From: Spiroplasma helicoides
GTDB taxonomy: Bacteria > Bacillota_I > Bacilli_A > Mycoplasmatales > Mycoplasmataceae
Direction of reading: 5' to 3'
NCBI RefSeq assembly: GCF_001715535.1
Contig: NZ_CP017015.1
Coordinates: 248,001-312,000, forward strand
DNA: 64,000 nt
This document shows, one piece after another, positions 32,526-43,246 of this stretch (positions are counted from its first letter, which is position 1; each line of letters opens with the position of its first letter). Under the pieces are notes generated by a model. It was not told the DNA's origin. It saw nothing but the letters and a program-made list of their open reading frames with translations, and made no database searches. A program made the position numbers and the translations under genes.

Positions 32526-33668
32526 TTAAATAATAGCGCCGGCAGTAGCTGGCGTTTTTCAATTCAAAATTTTTTGTATTCTTTTATTATTATATCAATC
32601 TATATATCAATCTATATGATTATAAATTTCATCAATATTCATTTTGTTTGTATTAATGTGATTTAGATACTCACCTTTTAAACAACTAAAAAAATACTCT
32701 ATTTCTCTATTATCTAAGGAATTGCCAACTCTGCTCATTGAAGTTTGACAATTCATTTGTTTTACCAATTCTATAACTTCATTACTAGAGTATTGAGAGC
32801 CATGATCTGAATGTAATATAAAATTTGATTTATTAATTTTATTTAAAGTATCTATAACTAATTGCGAGTTGTTGTTTTTTGATAAACATCATGATTCAAT
32901 TTTTTTAGTTTTATGACTAATAGCTGCAGATAAATAGTAATTATTTCCTTCTACCAAACCCGGAATGTAAGAAACATCAGTAGCAATTATATTGTCTATA
33001 GTAGGATTATAATTGCGCTTCACTAAATCCTTAAATTTAGTATTAATATTTTTTGATTCTGCTTGTCTTTTTTTAATTCGGGTTTTAATTATAAAACCTC
33101 ATCTTTTTAGATAGTGCCTTAAAGTTCTATCGTTGATTGACATATGTTTTTCTTTTAATAAAACACTTATTTTTCTGCTACCATATATAAACTTGGACTC
33201 CTTTAATATTTCTTCAACTGTGTTTTTTAAATTATTGTATTTATATCTTCTAACTTTTGGTTTTTTGTAAAATGTTGTTCTATGCATTGATATAATTCTT
33301 GCTTTCATACTTATGTTTAGAGATTTTATTTTGCTAATCGCATTTCTTTCCTTTTTATCTCTCTGACTTTTTATTCAATCTTCAATTATTTCTCTTTTTT
33401 GCTCTTCAGTTAGATCACTAATTATTCCTGGAATATCAGAATCATCTCTTTTTTTGTATCTTCCAGAGCCTTTTTTTCTATTTAAACTTTTCATACCATA
33501 ATTATCTACTAAATAAGTTTTTTGTTTTATTCTTTTTTTAATAAATTGTGAAAATTTAATCTGTTTTGCTTTAATTATACGATATTCTTGTTCTGCAATT
33601 TGAATTCCTTGTTTTTTATATATTTGAATTATTTTCATTCATTCTTCTACAGTTAGGTTTTTTGACAT
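32526..33668 (-). CDS. IS3-family transposase, single-frame OrfAB fusion
   Basis: 380 residues in one open frame using many TGA-Trp codons. The N-terminal part (MSKNLTVEEWMKIIQIYKKQ onward) is the OrfA-like DNA-binding region. The DDE catalytic core shows IIATDVSYIPG (first D), LHSDHGSQYSS (second D) and NSLDNREIEYFF (E). IS3 elements normally have two overlapping frames with a -1 shift, but no shift is needed here. The C-terminal end is WKTPATAGAII. Start ATG at 33668. Confidence 0.9.
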
Positions 33669-33692
33669 AAAAAATTCTACACCTCTTTCTAG

Positions 33693-33726
33693 TGTAGAAT
33701 TTATTTTTCCCAGTTTATTAAGACAT
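33693..33726 (-). repeat. Right inverted repeat of the IS3-family element
   Basis: Pairs with 32489-32522 as described for the left repeat. Confidence 0.9.
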
Positions 33727-33770
33727 ATTTTTTTTGTTTGTTATAAAATTTTTATATTGGAGATAACTAG

Positions 33771-34790
33771 ATGAATAAAGATACTGTATTGTTAAGAGCT
33801 GTTGAGGTTGCAGCGATTGCAACATATAAATATATTGGAAAAAAAGATAAAAACGAAATAGATCAAGCTGCTGTAGAAGCGATTGAAATAATGTTAAAAA
33901 ATGAAAAAGGTTTTAAACTAAGAGTTGTTAATGGTGAAGGAGAACTCGACAATGCACCAATGTTATTTGTCGGACAAATCTTAGGTGATACAAATAATCC
34001 TGATGCACCAACATTCGATGCATCAGTAGACCCTGTTGAGGGTACATACCCTTCGGCTTATAATTTTGCTGGTAGTGTATCGGCTATTAGTATTTCTAAG
34101 CAAAATACCATGTTACAAATTCCAGAAATGTACATGGAAAAGTTTTTTGTTAGCGATAGCTTCTTGAACTGTATAGATTTAAAACTTGGTATACTAGAAA
34201 ATATAAAATCTATGCAAACCTGGGCTAACAAAAAAGACCTAAAAGGAATAATCCTTGACAAACCAAGACACCAAAAAGTTATACAAGATCTTATTGAATT
34301 AGGCGTAATAGTCAGAACAATACAAGACGGTGATGTTTTAGCAGCAATTGATGTTGTAAATGGCGAAGCAGACTTTGTGTATGGAATAGGTGGTGCACCA
34401 GAAGGTTGTTTAATGGCATCACTTGCCATATCTTCTGGCTGTAAAATGCAATGTAGATTAGTTCCTTATAAAGATATTTGACCCAATGAAGCAGAAACTA
34501 GTCAAAGATTTCAAAAAGAAAAAGCCTGAGTTGATAAGCATAAAATTGATTTTGAGACTATTTTAGAAGATATAGATTTAGTGGCAGATAATAGAACGAG
34601 ATTTTTTGCAGCTGGAATTACAGCTGGTGGTTCTTTAAAGCCGATTAATTACAAAGATGGTAAGTTTTTTGTGAGTGCATTTATGTCTAGTCATTGCATA
34701 GTTAGAAATGTACAAAGCGTTTATGATGTTAAAAAAGTGAATGAATTAAAGCCTGAAATTAAGTTTCTTTTTGATAAATACAAAAGATAA
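33771..34790 (+). CDS. glpX: Class II fructose-1,6-bisphosphatase
   Basis: 339 residues. GlpX removes the 1-phosphate of fructose-1,6-bisphosphate in gluconeogenesis. Motifs: NGEGELDNAPML, VDPVEGT, GIGGAPEG. TGA-Trp at 34480 and 34528. Normal length. The upstream region right of the IS keeps TTGGAGA as the ribosome-binding site, so the insertion probably left translation intact but may have separated the gene from its original promoter. Confidence 0.94.
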
Positions 34791-34837
34791 TGAACTATAT
34801 AATTTGATATAATAATAGAAATTAAAGGGGAGAAAAC

Positions 34838-35620
34838 ATGTTTAATATTGTTTTTTTAGGTAGTATTTTAACATTGGTCTCACTAGTAACAATTAAAATT
34901 TTTAATATTATTAGTTATTCAAATATAAAAATAGTACAAATAAACTCAGCCGACATAAACATATCTACTGGGAAAATTAGTGAAATTATTGAAAAATTCA
35001 AAAAATATTTAGATATTGAAGACCTTCAAATTAAATATGGAGAAACTGAAAGTTATTGCAATGTTGGCAATATGCTAAATGCAAGAAAAAAAATTATCGA
35101 AATTCCAAAGTGAGTCATGCCTAGTGTTGGTTATGAATTAGACTATTTATTAGGAAGTATTTGATATAATGCTTGTCTTTATAAAAAAGAAAGTTTTATA
35201 AAAAAATATAATTTAGCAGCATATAAATTGCAAATTATGTTTATGTTTATTTACCTGTTAGTAATAGTTTTGAATTTTTGTTTGTTTTTTACTTTAGAAT
35301 TTATTTTAAAAGAAGAAGACATATCTAGCTCATATTTATATTTGATTTGAAGCTATCATATACTTGATGTAATAGATATATTTGCATTTTTATTTTATAT
35401 AAGTTTTCAATTTTTAGCAGCCAAAAGTAAACTAAATTTAGAATCAATGTATGAAAGAAAACTTATTAAATTTGTAGATGAAGAATTGGCTGGTTATAAA
35501 AGTGATTTAGCAACAGCCAGAATCTTTGCTTTACAGATCACGAAACTTTATTTTAGTCTTTTTAAAATTAATTCCAAAACAAGTAACTTAAAATTTTTAG
35601 GACCTTTTACAAATTTATAA
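34838..35620 (+). CDS. Unknown membrane protein (possible decayed YugP-like protease)
   Basis: 260 residues. An N-terminal membrane segment (residues 3-22), a soluble region to about 130, and two central hydrophobic segments (about 131-155 and 175-205). The NARKKIIEIPKWVMPSVG part and the overall layout recall YugP-type zinc proteases, but the HExxH motif expected next is missing (ELDYLLGSIWYN). Four TGA-Trp codons. Family assignment is speculative; otherwise unknown. AGGGG lies before the ATG. Confidence 0.6.
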
Positions 35621-35687
35621 ATTTAACTTTGATAAATTTTTATTTCCTTTATATAATTATTTTAAAATGATTATATAAAGGAGAAAT

Positions 35688-36715
35688 ATGAATAAGCGTA
35701 ATTCATCATTAGAACTATTAAGAATAATTCTGTGTTATTTTGTTATTTTAAACCATGTTTGAGGCTATAATCATGATACTAATATTTTCTATGTGTTCTC
35801 AGGTTTATTGCCTGTCAGTATCATGCACATTTCAACTTTTGCCTTTATAACCGGTTTTTTTATGGTCGGAAAAGAAATATATTCTTGCGTAAAAAAATTT
35901 ACAAAATATTTGTTGAATATAATTTTTTACTATCTTTTTATTTTATTGATGGTATATTTAATTGATCATTTTTATTATAAAGTAGATAATTTTGGTTATA
36001 TTAACCACGATGTAATATAAACCTGGTGATATGCTTTTGGAATGATATTTGTTTATTTTATATACATATTTATTTCAAAATATCTTGTCAATGTGAAATG
36101 ACAAATATATATTTTGGTACTGACATTAATTCTTATTATAATCTCTTTTAACGACATTATTTATATACCTTATAATACTTTTTGGATACTTTTGATGGCT
36201 TTATTCGGATCTTTTTCAAAAACTTATTTATCTAAAGTTATCATAAGTAAAAACTTTCTTCGAGTGAGCTGTTTACTACTGATCACTTTAATTTTATTCA
36301 ATGATATTTTTATATTTTTTGTAAAATTAAGCTCAAAAGACATAATGGATATAGGTTTTTTTTTAAAGAAAATAATATAATCGCTATGATTCTTCATGTT
36401 TTTTTATTCACAATTTTTTATAATTTGAATTTGAAAAGTGAAATTATAAATTATATTTCTAAATACACATTAGGGATATATTTATCAATGAATTATATAA
36501 TACAATTTATTTCAGATTTAATAGGATTAGATATTTCTGATATAAATATTTTCTTAGTAAATATTTATATGGTTTTTTTAGCTGTGTTTGTATTTATTGT
36601 TTGTTTATTACAATATATTGTAATTGATTATTTTAAAATATTATTCTTAGCTTTACTTTCAAAAAATTCAAAAAGTATGAAAAATAATTTAAGTAATAAA
36701 AAACATTCTTTATAA
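35688..36715 (+). pseudogene. Broken acyltransferase-3 family gene
   Basis: Multi-pass membrane acyltransferase (OafA/WecH type), which would O-acylate sugars of surface polymers. The N-terminus NSSLELLRIILCYFVILNHV with the conserved His is intact, but TAA at 36018-36020 stops the frame after 110 codons. It then reads on (TWWYAFGMIFVYF) until a second break: a run of nine T at 36356-36364 shifts the frame, and the C-terminal part (IIAMILHVFLFTIFY, 36371-36715) lies in another frame. Adding one T restores it. The stop is a true lesion, or a sequencing error; inactivation most likely. Confidence 0.75.
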
Positions 36716-36727
36716 GAATGTTTTTTA
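36698..36727. terminator. Bidirectional terminator between acyltransferase remnant and ppa
   Basis: AAACATTCTT and AAGAATGTTT form a 10-bp stem with a three-base loop, flanked by A- and T-runs. Confidence 0.8.
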
Positions 36728-37291
36728 TTATGCTTGGCCAAGACCTTTTTCTTTTCATTCTGCCATAATTTTTTCTTTACCATCTGGTTGCAAGTATCTA
36801 TCTTTGTATTCTTCAAATCTTTCTTTGCACTCTTTGATTTCTTTTTCAGCCTCTTTTGCATCGCCTCACCCATCGATTCTAACTTCTTTTTTTTGCAAAG
36901 CTTTGTATTGTAAAAAGAAGTTTTCTATTTCGTCTTTTAAATGTTGAGGAACATCTTCTAACTTTTCATATGTGTTAAATCTTGGGTCATCATTAAATAC
37001 ACCAAATAATTTTGTATCTATTTCCCCAGCATCAATCATTCTAATTGTACCAAGTATTCTCACTTTAACTCTAACTCCTGGCATAGTTGGGTATGTCACA
37101 AGACTTATAACGTCAAGAGGATCACCATCTCAATCAAGAGTATTATCTATGAAACCATATTCTCCTGGATAAAAATTAGCTCCATAAAGAACTCTATCTA
37201 AACTAATTGTTCCATTAATCATATCGTATTCATATTTATTTGAACTTCCTTTGGGGATTTCAACTATCATTTCAATTACATTATTTTTCAT
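36728..37291 (-). CDS. ppa: Inorganic pyrophosphatase
   Basis: 187-residue family I soluble pyrophosphatase. Conserved metal site NFYPGEYGFIDNTLDWDGDP and PLDVISL is visible, as is GVFNDDPRFNTYE. Hydrolysis of pyrophosphate pulls biosynthesis forward. Two TGA-Trp. ATG at 37291 follows GGAGAT on the minus strand. Normal length. Confidence 0.96.
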
Positions 37292-37371
37292 AATTTAACT
37301 AATCTCCTTATCACTTAAATTTTATAGTAAAATCAATCTATATTTGAAAAAAAGTAAAAAAGGAGATCAAT

Positions 37372-38103
37372 ATGACAACAAATAGAAATTCTGATTTACC
37401 TGAAAAAAACTTAGAAGAAAGTTCAAATAATGGGTCAGAAATAATAAGTAATGATGATATAGAAATAGAGCTTTCAAAATATAAAATAAAAAACTATAAG
37501 AGTTATTTTAAATTAAACCCTTACAGAGTTGCGGTTTTGTCTATGATTTTAGCTATGAACTACTTATTATCTTGAATTAGTTATGCAGCGTTAACTCCAC
37601 TTTCGATTATTGGTTTTTTAAGAGTGGAGCTGAATTTTTTAAGTTATTTAATTTGTTGAAAAATGATTAACGGATTTTATGCTTTATTACTAGTAACTCC
37701 TGGTACTTGAATTAGGTATTTAGGAATGAATCCAGAACCAGTTGGTTCTACAGTTATGAATATTAGCGATATGTCGGTTTTAGGTGTTTTTATATTAATT
37801 TCATTTTTATTAAACACAAAAGCGCATATTAAAGGAAAAAAAAGCTTTTACATTAAATATTGCTCATCTGCATTTATAACAATAGTATTTGCGGGTTTGA
37901 TAAATATTGCATATAACTTTACATTTATTTTAGATTGATACGCATCTTACACAGGTTTTAATGGGTATGTAGAATATAAAAATTTGTGATATGCGGGAAT
38001 TCTTATGGGTTTCAATGTTTTGAAATATACTGTAAACTTCTTGCTGTTTATAAGTATTTATGATGTTGTTAAGTATATATCAAAAAATACTAGTTTAAAT
38101 TAA
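37372..38103 (+). CDS. ECF transporter S component, RibU-like
   Basis: 243-residue membrane protein. After a polar N-terminal 50 residues come about six segments with the RibU-like pattern: a first helix with ALTPLSIIGFLRVEL, a loop with YLGMNPEPVGSTVMNI, and INIAYNFTFILDWY. This suggests an energy-coupling-factor substrate binder, possibly for riboflavin. The ECF ATPases are not in the window. GGAGA precedes the ATG. Substrate is inference. Confidence 0.65.
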
Positions 38104-38195
38104 TTTATAATAATTATAAAATAGTATTGTTTTTTTATAATGCATTATGTATACTCATAAAGTAATTATAATTTTTATAGATTGGAAAAAATAAA

Positions 38196-39077
38196 ATGAT
38201 TAAAGAATTAGACGATAAATTCAAATCTCCTGAAGATGATAGTCACAACCACGATGTTCCAGATCATAAAGAAAATGATCAAATAGGTGATCATTATCAT
38301 GACAAGCATCACATTGACTCAAAAGGGAATCATGATGATATTAAAGACTCAGACTTTGATATCATTAATAGTATTTATACAAGTAAGCGTAATTTAATAT
38401 TTAGAATATCATTAACGGGGGTATTTTTAGCATTAGCAAGCTGTGGTAGTGCTTTTGATATGTTAGGTGAAAAATTTTTTAGATTACCGATAAATGATGT
38501 AAATCTATCAATAAGATATTTTGATATTTTGATTATTTGTTTGTCAATTGGTAGTTTAGGACCGCTATTTTCAAGCTTGCTAGCTGTAGTTATTCCTTGA
38601 TTTCATTTATTAATGGATTCAGACCACACTGCAATGGCTATGCTTATTGATTCATTTGGTTATTTGTTAGTTGTATGAGTTATGTGATTTTCATATTACG
38701 TAGTATTTAGAAATTCATACATTCATAAAGATCCAAACAGAAAAAAAGATTTATTCAAAAGATGAATGCCAATAGTGTTTTTCATACCGATAGTTGTAAT
38801 TTTCTACACTATATTTACAGTTTTAATAATCTATGTAACCGATGTTTATGGAGAAGAAGATCACGAAGAAGTAGAACACCTTGTAACTCATCTTAAAGGA
38901 ATATTCTTTCATGAACACGAAGAAGGTGCAGAAGATATTTGAGATAATTTTAAAAGTCACTATGTTTCTTCAACAGCAATAATATTTGGTTTTGAAATTT
39001 TAAGATTTTCACTGTGCTATGTATTTTTTGCAATTATTGAACCACAAATCAAAAAATTAAACCATAGATATAGATAA
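38196..39077 (+). CDS. ECF S component-like membrane protein with His-rich N-terminus
   Basis: 293 residues. The first about 60 carry many His and Asp (HNHDVPDHKEND, GDHYHDKHHIDSKGNHDD). Six hydrophobic segments follow from about residue 70; a loop contains another acidic His-rich stretch (YGEEDHEEVEHLVTHLKG). The membrane layout resembles the ECF S component just upstream. His clusters may bind a metal such as nickel, cobalt or zinc, or fold with it. TGA-Trp several times. Confidence 0.6.
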
Positions 39078-39128
39078 AAAGTTTTTTCTAATAAGAATTT
39101 ATCTTTTCTTATTAGAATGAACTTTTTT
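39078..39128 (+). terminator. Terminator before mreB
   Basis: CTAATAAGAA and TTCTTATTAG form a 10-bp stem extended by AAAAAGTT/AACTTTTTT. Confidence 0.8.
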
Positions 39129-39148
39129 TTGATAAAATGAGTTTGTAG

Positions 39149-39177
39149 TTATGACATATTTTTTAATTACGTATAAT
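39149..39177 (+). promoter_or_regulatory. Promoter of mreB
   Basis: TATAAT at 39172-39177 with TTATGA 17 bp upstream (39149-39154); weak -35 box. Confidence 0.5.
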
Positions 39178-39192
39178 TAGGGGGTATCAAGT

Positions 39193-40224
39193 ATGGCAAA
39201 AAAACCATTATTTGTCTCATTAGATTTAGGAACAGCATATACATTAATTTATGTTTCAAAACAAGGTATTGTATATAATGAACCATCAATTGTGGCATAT
39301 AAGATAAAAGAAAATAAAATAGTAGCAGTCGGTGAAGATGCTTATAAAATGATTGGTAAAGCAAATAAAAACTTAAGAATAGTTAGACCAATGGTTGACG
39401 GAGTAATAACTGATGTAAAAGCTACACAAGCACAACTAAACCATATATTTGCAAAACTAAGAATTCAACAATTGTTAAAAGGAAGTGTTATGCTTTTGGC
39501 TTGTCCATCATTAATAACTGATCTTGAAAAAAAAGCATTAGAAAAAATAGCTTATAGTTTAGGGGCTTCAAAAGTTTATATTGAAGAAGAAGTAAAAATG
39601 GCAGCCCTTGGAGGGGGAGTTAATATAAATTCACCTTCTGGACAATTAATAATTGATATGGGAGGAGGAACAACTGACGTTGCTGTCATTGCATCTGGTG
39701 ATATTGTTATTTCAAAATCAATTAAAATTGCTGGAAATGTATTAAATGAAGAAATTTTGAAATTTGTAAGATCACAAAGAGGAATGGAAATTGGAATCAA
39801 AACCGCTGAAACAGTTAAAGTGAAAATGGGCTCATTGGCAAAATATCCTGATGAAAGATCTATGAAAATATATGGTAGAGATGTGGTTTCTGGCTTACCT
39901 CGTGAAGTAGAGATTTCTCCTCAAGAAATAAGAGAAGTTTTAAAAATCTCTATAGCAAAAATAATTGATTTAACTGTTAGAGTATTAGAAGAAACTCCTC
40001 CTGAACTAGCCGGAGATATCTTTAGAAATGGTATTACATTATGTGGAGGTACAGCATTAATTAAAGGTATTGATAAATACTTTGGAGATACAATGCAATT
40101 ACCAACAAAAATAGGAGATCAACCTTTATTGGCAGTTATAAATGGTACTAAAAAATTTGAACAAAATATCTATGACCAATTAAGAGAAGAATCATTTAAA
40201 CAAAAAAGTAACAAAGAATTTTAA
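39193..40224 (+). CDS. mreB: Actin-like shape protein MreB
   Basis: 343-residue bacterial actin. Nucleotide-binding motifs: SLDLGTAYTLIYV (phosphate 1), IDMGGGTTDVAVIASGDIV (phosphate 2) and LCGGTALIKGIDKYFG (adenosine). Full length. In a wall-less cell MreB cannot guide a wall, and in Spiroplasma it forms the internal helical cytoskeleton behind shape and swimming. Strong GGGGG site and its own terminator. Spiroplasma carry several paralogues; which one this is cannot be told here. Confidence 0.96.
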   Translation: MAKKPLFVSLDLGTAYTLIYVSKQGIVYNEPSIVAYKIKENKIVAVGEDAYKMIGKANKNLRIVRPMVDGVITDVKATQAQLNHIFAKLRIQQLLKGSVMLLACPSLITDLEKKALEKIAYSLGASKVYIEEEVKMAALGGGVNINSPSGQLIIDMGGGTTDVAVIASGDIVISKSIKIAGNVLNEEILKFVRSQRGMEIGIKTAETVKVKMGSLAKYPDERSMKIYGRDVVSGLPREVEISPQEIREVLKISIAKIIDLTVRVLEETPPELAGDIFRNGITLCGGTALIKGIDKYFGDTMQLPTKIGDQPLLAVINGTKKFEQNIYDQLREESFKQKSNKEF

Positions 40225-40247
40225 ACCTTTTAATAAAGGTTTTTTAT
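40222..40247 (+). terminator. Terminator after mreB
   Basis: AAACCTTT and AAAGGTTT form an 8-bp stem with a four-base loop, then T-run. Confidence 0.8.
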
Positions 40248-40281
40248 TTAAAACAAAAAAAGAGCTTAAACAAACTCTCAA

Positions 40282-40467
40282 TTATTTATCTTCTCCAATT
40301 TTAACAGCGCCAGTAGGACAAACCATTTGGCAATTAATTAATTCTTTATCATTTTCCTTAGCTTCTGCCAATCCATCTTCGTCCATAAATAATATATCAT
40401 CTTCATCAATGCTAACACATGCTTCACAACCTATGCACATTGATTTATCTATTCAAGTTTTTTTCAT
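40282..40467 (-). CDS. [4Fe-4S] ferredoxin
   Basis: 61-residue electron carrier. The cluster ligands are CIGCEAC (residues 11-17) and a Cys in VCP near residue 51; a further Cys precedes it (NCQMVCP). This single-cluster form resembles the Bacillus-type Fer protein. It ends TGAVKIGEDK. One TGA-Trp near the start. AGGAG precedes the start at 40467. It is a good candidate electron donor for IspG, though this link is inference. Confidence 0.9.
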
Positions 40468-40556
40468 TATATTATCTCCTAACAATATAATGATAACAAA
40501 TATTCTATTTTCTATATATAATAATTTATAATAATAAAGTTGATAGGGGCGAAAAC

Positions 40557-41234
40557 ATGAAATCAATGACTAGAACTGAAAAGAATAAAAACCTTCACAA
40601 TAAAGTCAGAGAAGAAATAGCAAATAAAAAGCAAACCCTAGATGAAAAAAGACTTATATTTTCAATATTTGAAAGATTAAAAGTTATTGATGCTGACTTT
40701 TTTAAAAGAAAACTTGAAGTGTTTGATCAAAAACATGAATTAGATACACCTTATTTAGATAAAGATAGATCAAATAGTTTATTATCTGAGGATATCAAAT
40801 ACGATATTAGAAGAGAAATAGAAGAATTAAAAAAAATTAAACCAAAAGTTGTAGAGAGAAATTCAAAAGAAACTAAAGAAAATGAAGAATATGAGTTGAA
40901 AAGTCAAAAGTATATTACATACTATAATAATTTAGTAAAAAACGAAAAGGTTTTTGTTGAAAATATTAAAAGGCTTCAATCAAAACAACAAAATCGAAAA
41001 AATCCAACACATGATATTTCAATGACAACTATTCAACAAGTTAGAAATAAAGATAAAAGAAATACTTTTCAAATGATACGTGAAGCAGACTTAAATATGG
41101 AAAAAAGTCAAAAAGAAGTATTGAAAAGATGACAAATTTATAATAGAAAAAAGAAATTTAAAAATATAACTTGAGTATTTTTCTCAATGTTTATTTTAAT
41201 GATTTTATCTATTTCAATACCTTTTGCTATATAG
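40557..41234 (+). CDS. Unknown tail-anchored coiled-coil protein
   Basis: 225 residues; not recognised. Charged, Lys/Glu-rich helices fill most of the protein, with a likely coiled coil (about 80-150). A single C-terminal membrane segment (WVFFSMFILMILSISIPFAI, ends at the stop) would anchor it in the membrane with the bulk in the cytoplasm. Short gap (12 bases) to cmk suggests one operon. Three TGA-Trp. Confidence 0.75.
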
Positions 41235-41246
41235 AGGAGTATAAAA

Positions 41247-41912
41247 ATGAACAAAAAAATTAATGTAGCTGTTGATGGTACTGCTAGTAGTGGGAAAAGC
41301 TCAGTTATGAATATAGTAGCAAAAAACCTGGGTTTTAAATTTATAGATACAGGTTTAATGTATAGAGCATTTACAAAATTTTGTATAAATGAAAAGATTG
41401 ATTTTTTAAATACAAATGATATACTAAAAAAACTTGAAGAGTTTGATTGTATTTATAAAGACGATGAAAAAATTTTTGTGCGAAATAAAGATTACACAGC
41501 TTATCTATCAGATTATGATGTCACTAAAAATATTTCTTATATTTCAGTTGTTCCAAAAGTAAGGGAAAAAATGGTCGAAATGCAAAAGCAAATGGCATTA
41601 TGTGGTGGAGTTATTATGGTTGGTAGAGATATAACAACTGTGGTTTTACCTGAAGCAGATATAAAACTTTATTTTGACTGTTCACCAGAAGTAAGAGCCA
41701 AAAGAAGATTTTTGCAAAATCAAAAAAATAATATTGAACCAAATGTTTATGAAGATATTCTAGATGGTGTTATAAAAAGAGATTTAGCAGACAAAGGCAG
41801 ATCTGTTGGTGCTTTAAAAATTGCTAAAGATGCAATTGTTATTGACACAAGTAATATGACACTAGAAGAAGTTATCAATAGCATTGAAAATAAAATAAAC
41901 AATTATTTATAA
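41247..41912 (+). CDS. cmk: Cytidylate kinase
   Basis: 221-residue kinase for CMP and dCMP. Walker A DGTASSGKSSVMNIVAK and the FIDTGLMYRAFT segment are typical, with VGRDITTVVLPEADIKLYF and KRRFLQNQ (lid). GGAG precedes it. The cmk-der-gpsA-hup order is a well known Firmicutes arrangement. Confidence 0.96.
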   Translation: MNKKINVAVDGTASSGKSSVMNIVAKNLGFKFIDTGLMYRAFTKFCINEKIDFLNTNDILKKLEEFDCIYKDDEKIFVRNKDYTAYLSDYDVTKNISYISVVPKVREKMVEMQKQMALCGGVIMVGRDITTVVLPEADIKLYFDCSPEVRAKRRFLQNQKNNIEPNVYEDILDGVIKRDLADKGRSVGALKIAKDAIVIDTSNMTLEEVINSIENKINNYL

Positions 41913-41927
41913 AAAGGAGTAGAATTT

Positions 41928-43238
41928 ATGGCAAGAAAAGGTGTTGTTGCAATTGTAGGACGGCCAAACGTTGGTAAATCTACTCTTTTTAACAGAATAA
42001 TAAAAGAAAAAAAAGCTATTGTTGAAGATAAACCGGGTGTAACTCGAGATAGAATGTATGGTAAAGCTGAGTGACTAACCAGAAATTTTATAATAGTTGA
42101 TACAGGAGGTATCACTATTCAAGACACTGAATTCTCAGCTCAAATTAGAATGCAAGCTGAGATAGCTATGCAAGAAGCTGATGTTATCATTTTTACACTT
42201 GATTTTCGTGAGGGTATCACAATTGAAGATGAGGCGGTTGCCAAAATACTTTATAAAACTAATAAGCCAGTTATTTTGGTTGCAAATAAATATGATAAAA
42301 AAGAAAAGTTTGATGAATCATATGCTTTTATGTCTTTAGGATTTGGAGAACCATTTTTAATTTCATCATCTCATGGAATTGGTATTGGTGATTTGCTAGA
42401 CAAAATCTTAGAGCAACTTCCAAAGTTTGCAGAAAACAATTTAGATGAAGAGACTAAACTTGCAATCGTAGGTCGTCCCAACGTTGGTAAATCTAGTCTT
42501 GTAAATGCACTTGTAAATGAAGAAAGAATGATAGTTTCTGATATTGCTGGAACAACAATTGACAGTGTAGATACCAAGATCAAAGTTGATGGAAAAAACT
42601 ATGTAATAATAGATACTGCTGGAATGAGAAAAAAAGGTAGAATTTATGAAACTGTTGAAAAGTATAGTTATTTGAGATCAATGACTTCAATCAACAAAGC
42701 AGATATTGTATTGTTAATGCTTGATGCAAGTGTTTCAATAAGTGATCAAGATACAAATATTGGTGGGTTTGCATTTGAAGAAAATAAACCTATAATAATA
42801 GTAGGCAACAAGTGAGATCTTGTGAGCAAAGATTCAAATACGATAAAGAAAAAAGAAGAAGAAATAAAAGCATACTTTAAGTATTTAAGTTATGCAAGCA
42901 TTATTTTTATTTCTGCAAAAGAAAAGAAAAGAATAAATAAAATTTTTGACCTAGTAGAACTTGTTAAAACTAATATTAAGAAGCGCATTAGAACAAGTAT
43001 TTTAAATGAAATTTTCAATAGAGCACAATTAATAAACCCAGCCCCAAACCACAATGGAGGTAGGCTGAAAATATATTATGCATCTCAAGTAGAAGCTTAT
43101 TTACCAACTTTTGTGCTTTTTGTAAATAACCCGAGTTATGTTCACTTTTCTTATAAGAGATTTTTAGAAAACCAAATTAGAGCTCAGTTTGATTTTAGTG
43201 GTGTTCCAATATCTATTATATTTCGAGAAAGGAAATAG
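41928..43238 (+). CDS. der: Ribosome assembly GTPase Der (EngA)
   Basis: 436 residues with two GTPase domains in tandem: [14 protein letters not shown] (residues 9-22) and [14 protein letters not shown] (about 184-197), plus DTGG/DTAG switch motifs ([17 protein letters not shown]). A C-terminal KH-like domain follows. Needed for 50S subunit maturation. TGA-Trp at 42072 and 42813. AAGGAG site. Confidence 0.97.
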
Positions 43239-43246
43239 ATTTAAAT

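Larger units (their letters stand above)
32489..33726. mobile_element. Complete IS3-family insertion sequence (IS150-like)
   Basis: 1238 bp. Ends are 34-bp inverted repeats (32489-32522 and 33693-33726) with two mismatches, starting ATGTCTT and containing ACTGGGAAAAA. The 3-bp flanks are ATT on both sides (32486-32488 and 33727-33729), a target duplication typical of IS3. It carries a single minus-strand transposase. It sits between yebC and glpX without breaking either. Complete and likely recent. Confidence 0.92.

Noticed and set aside
36972-37172. Plus-strand open frame opposite ppa
   Set aside because: Shadow of the pyrophosphatase gene; no start signals.
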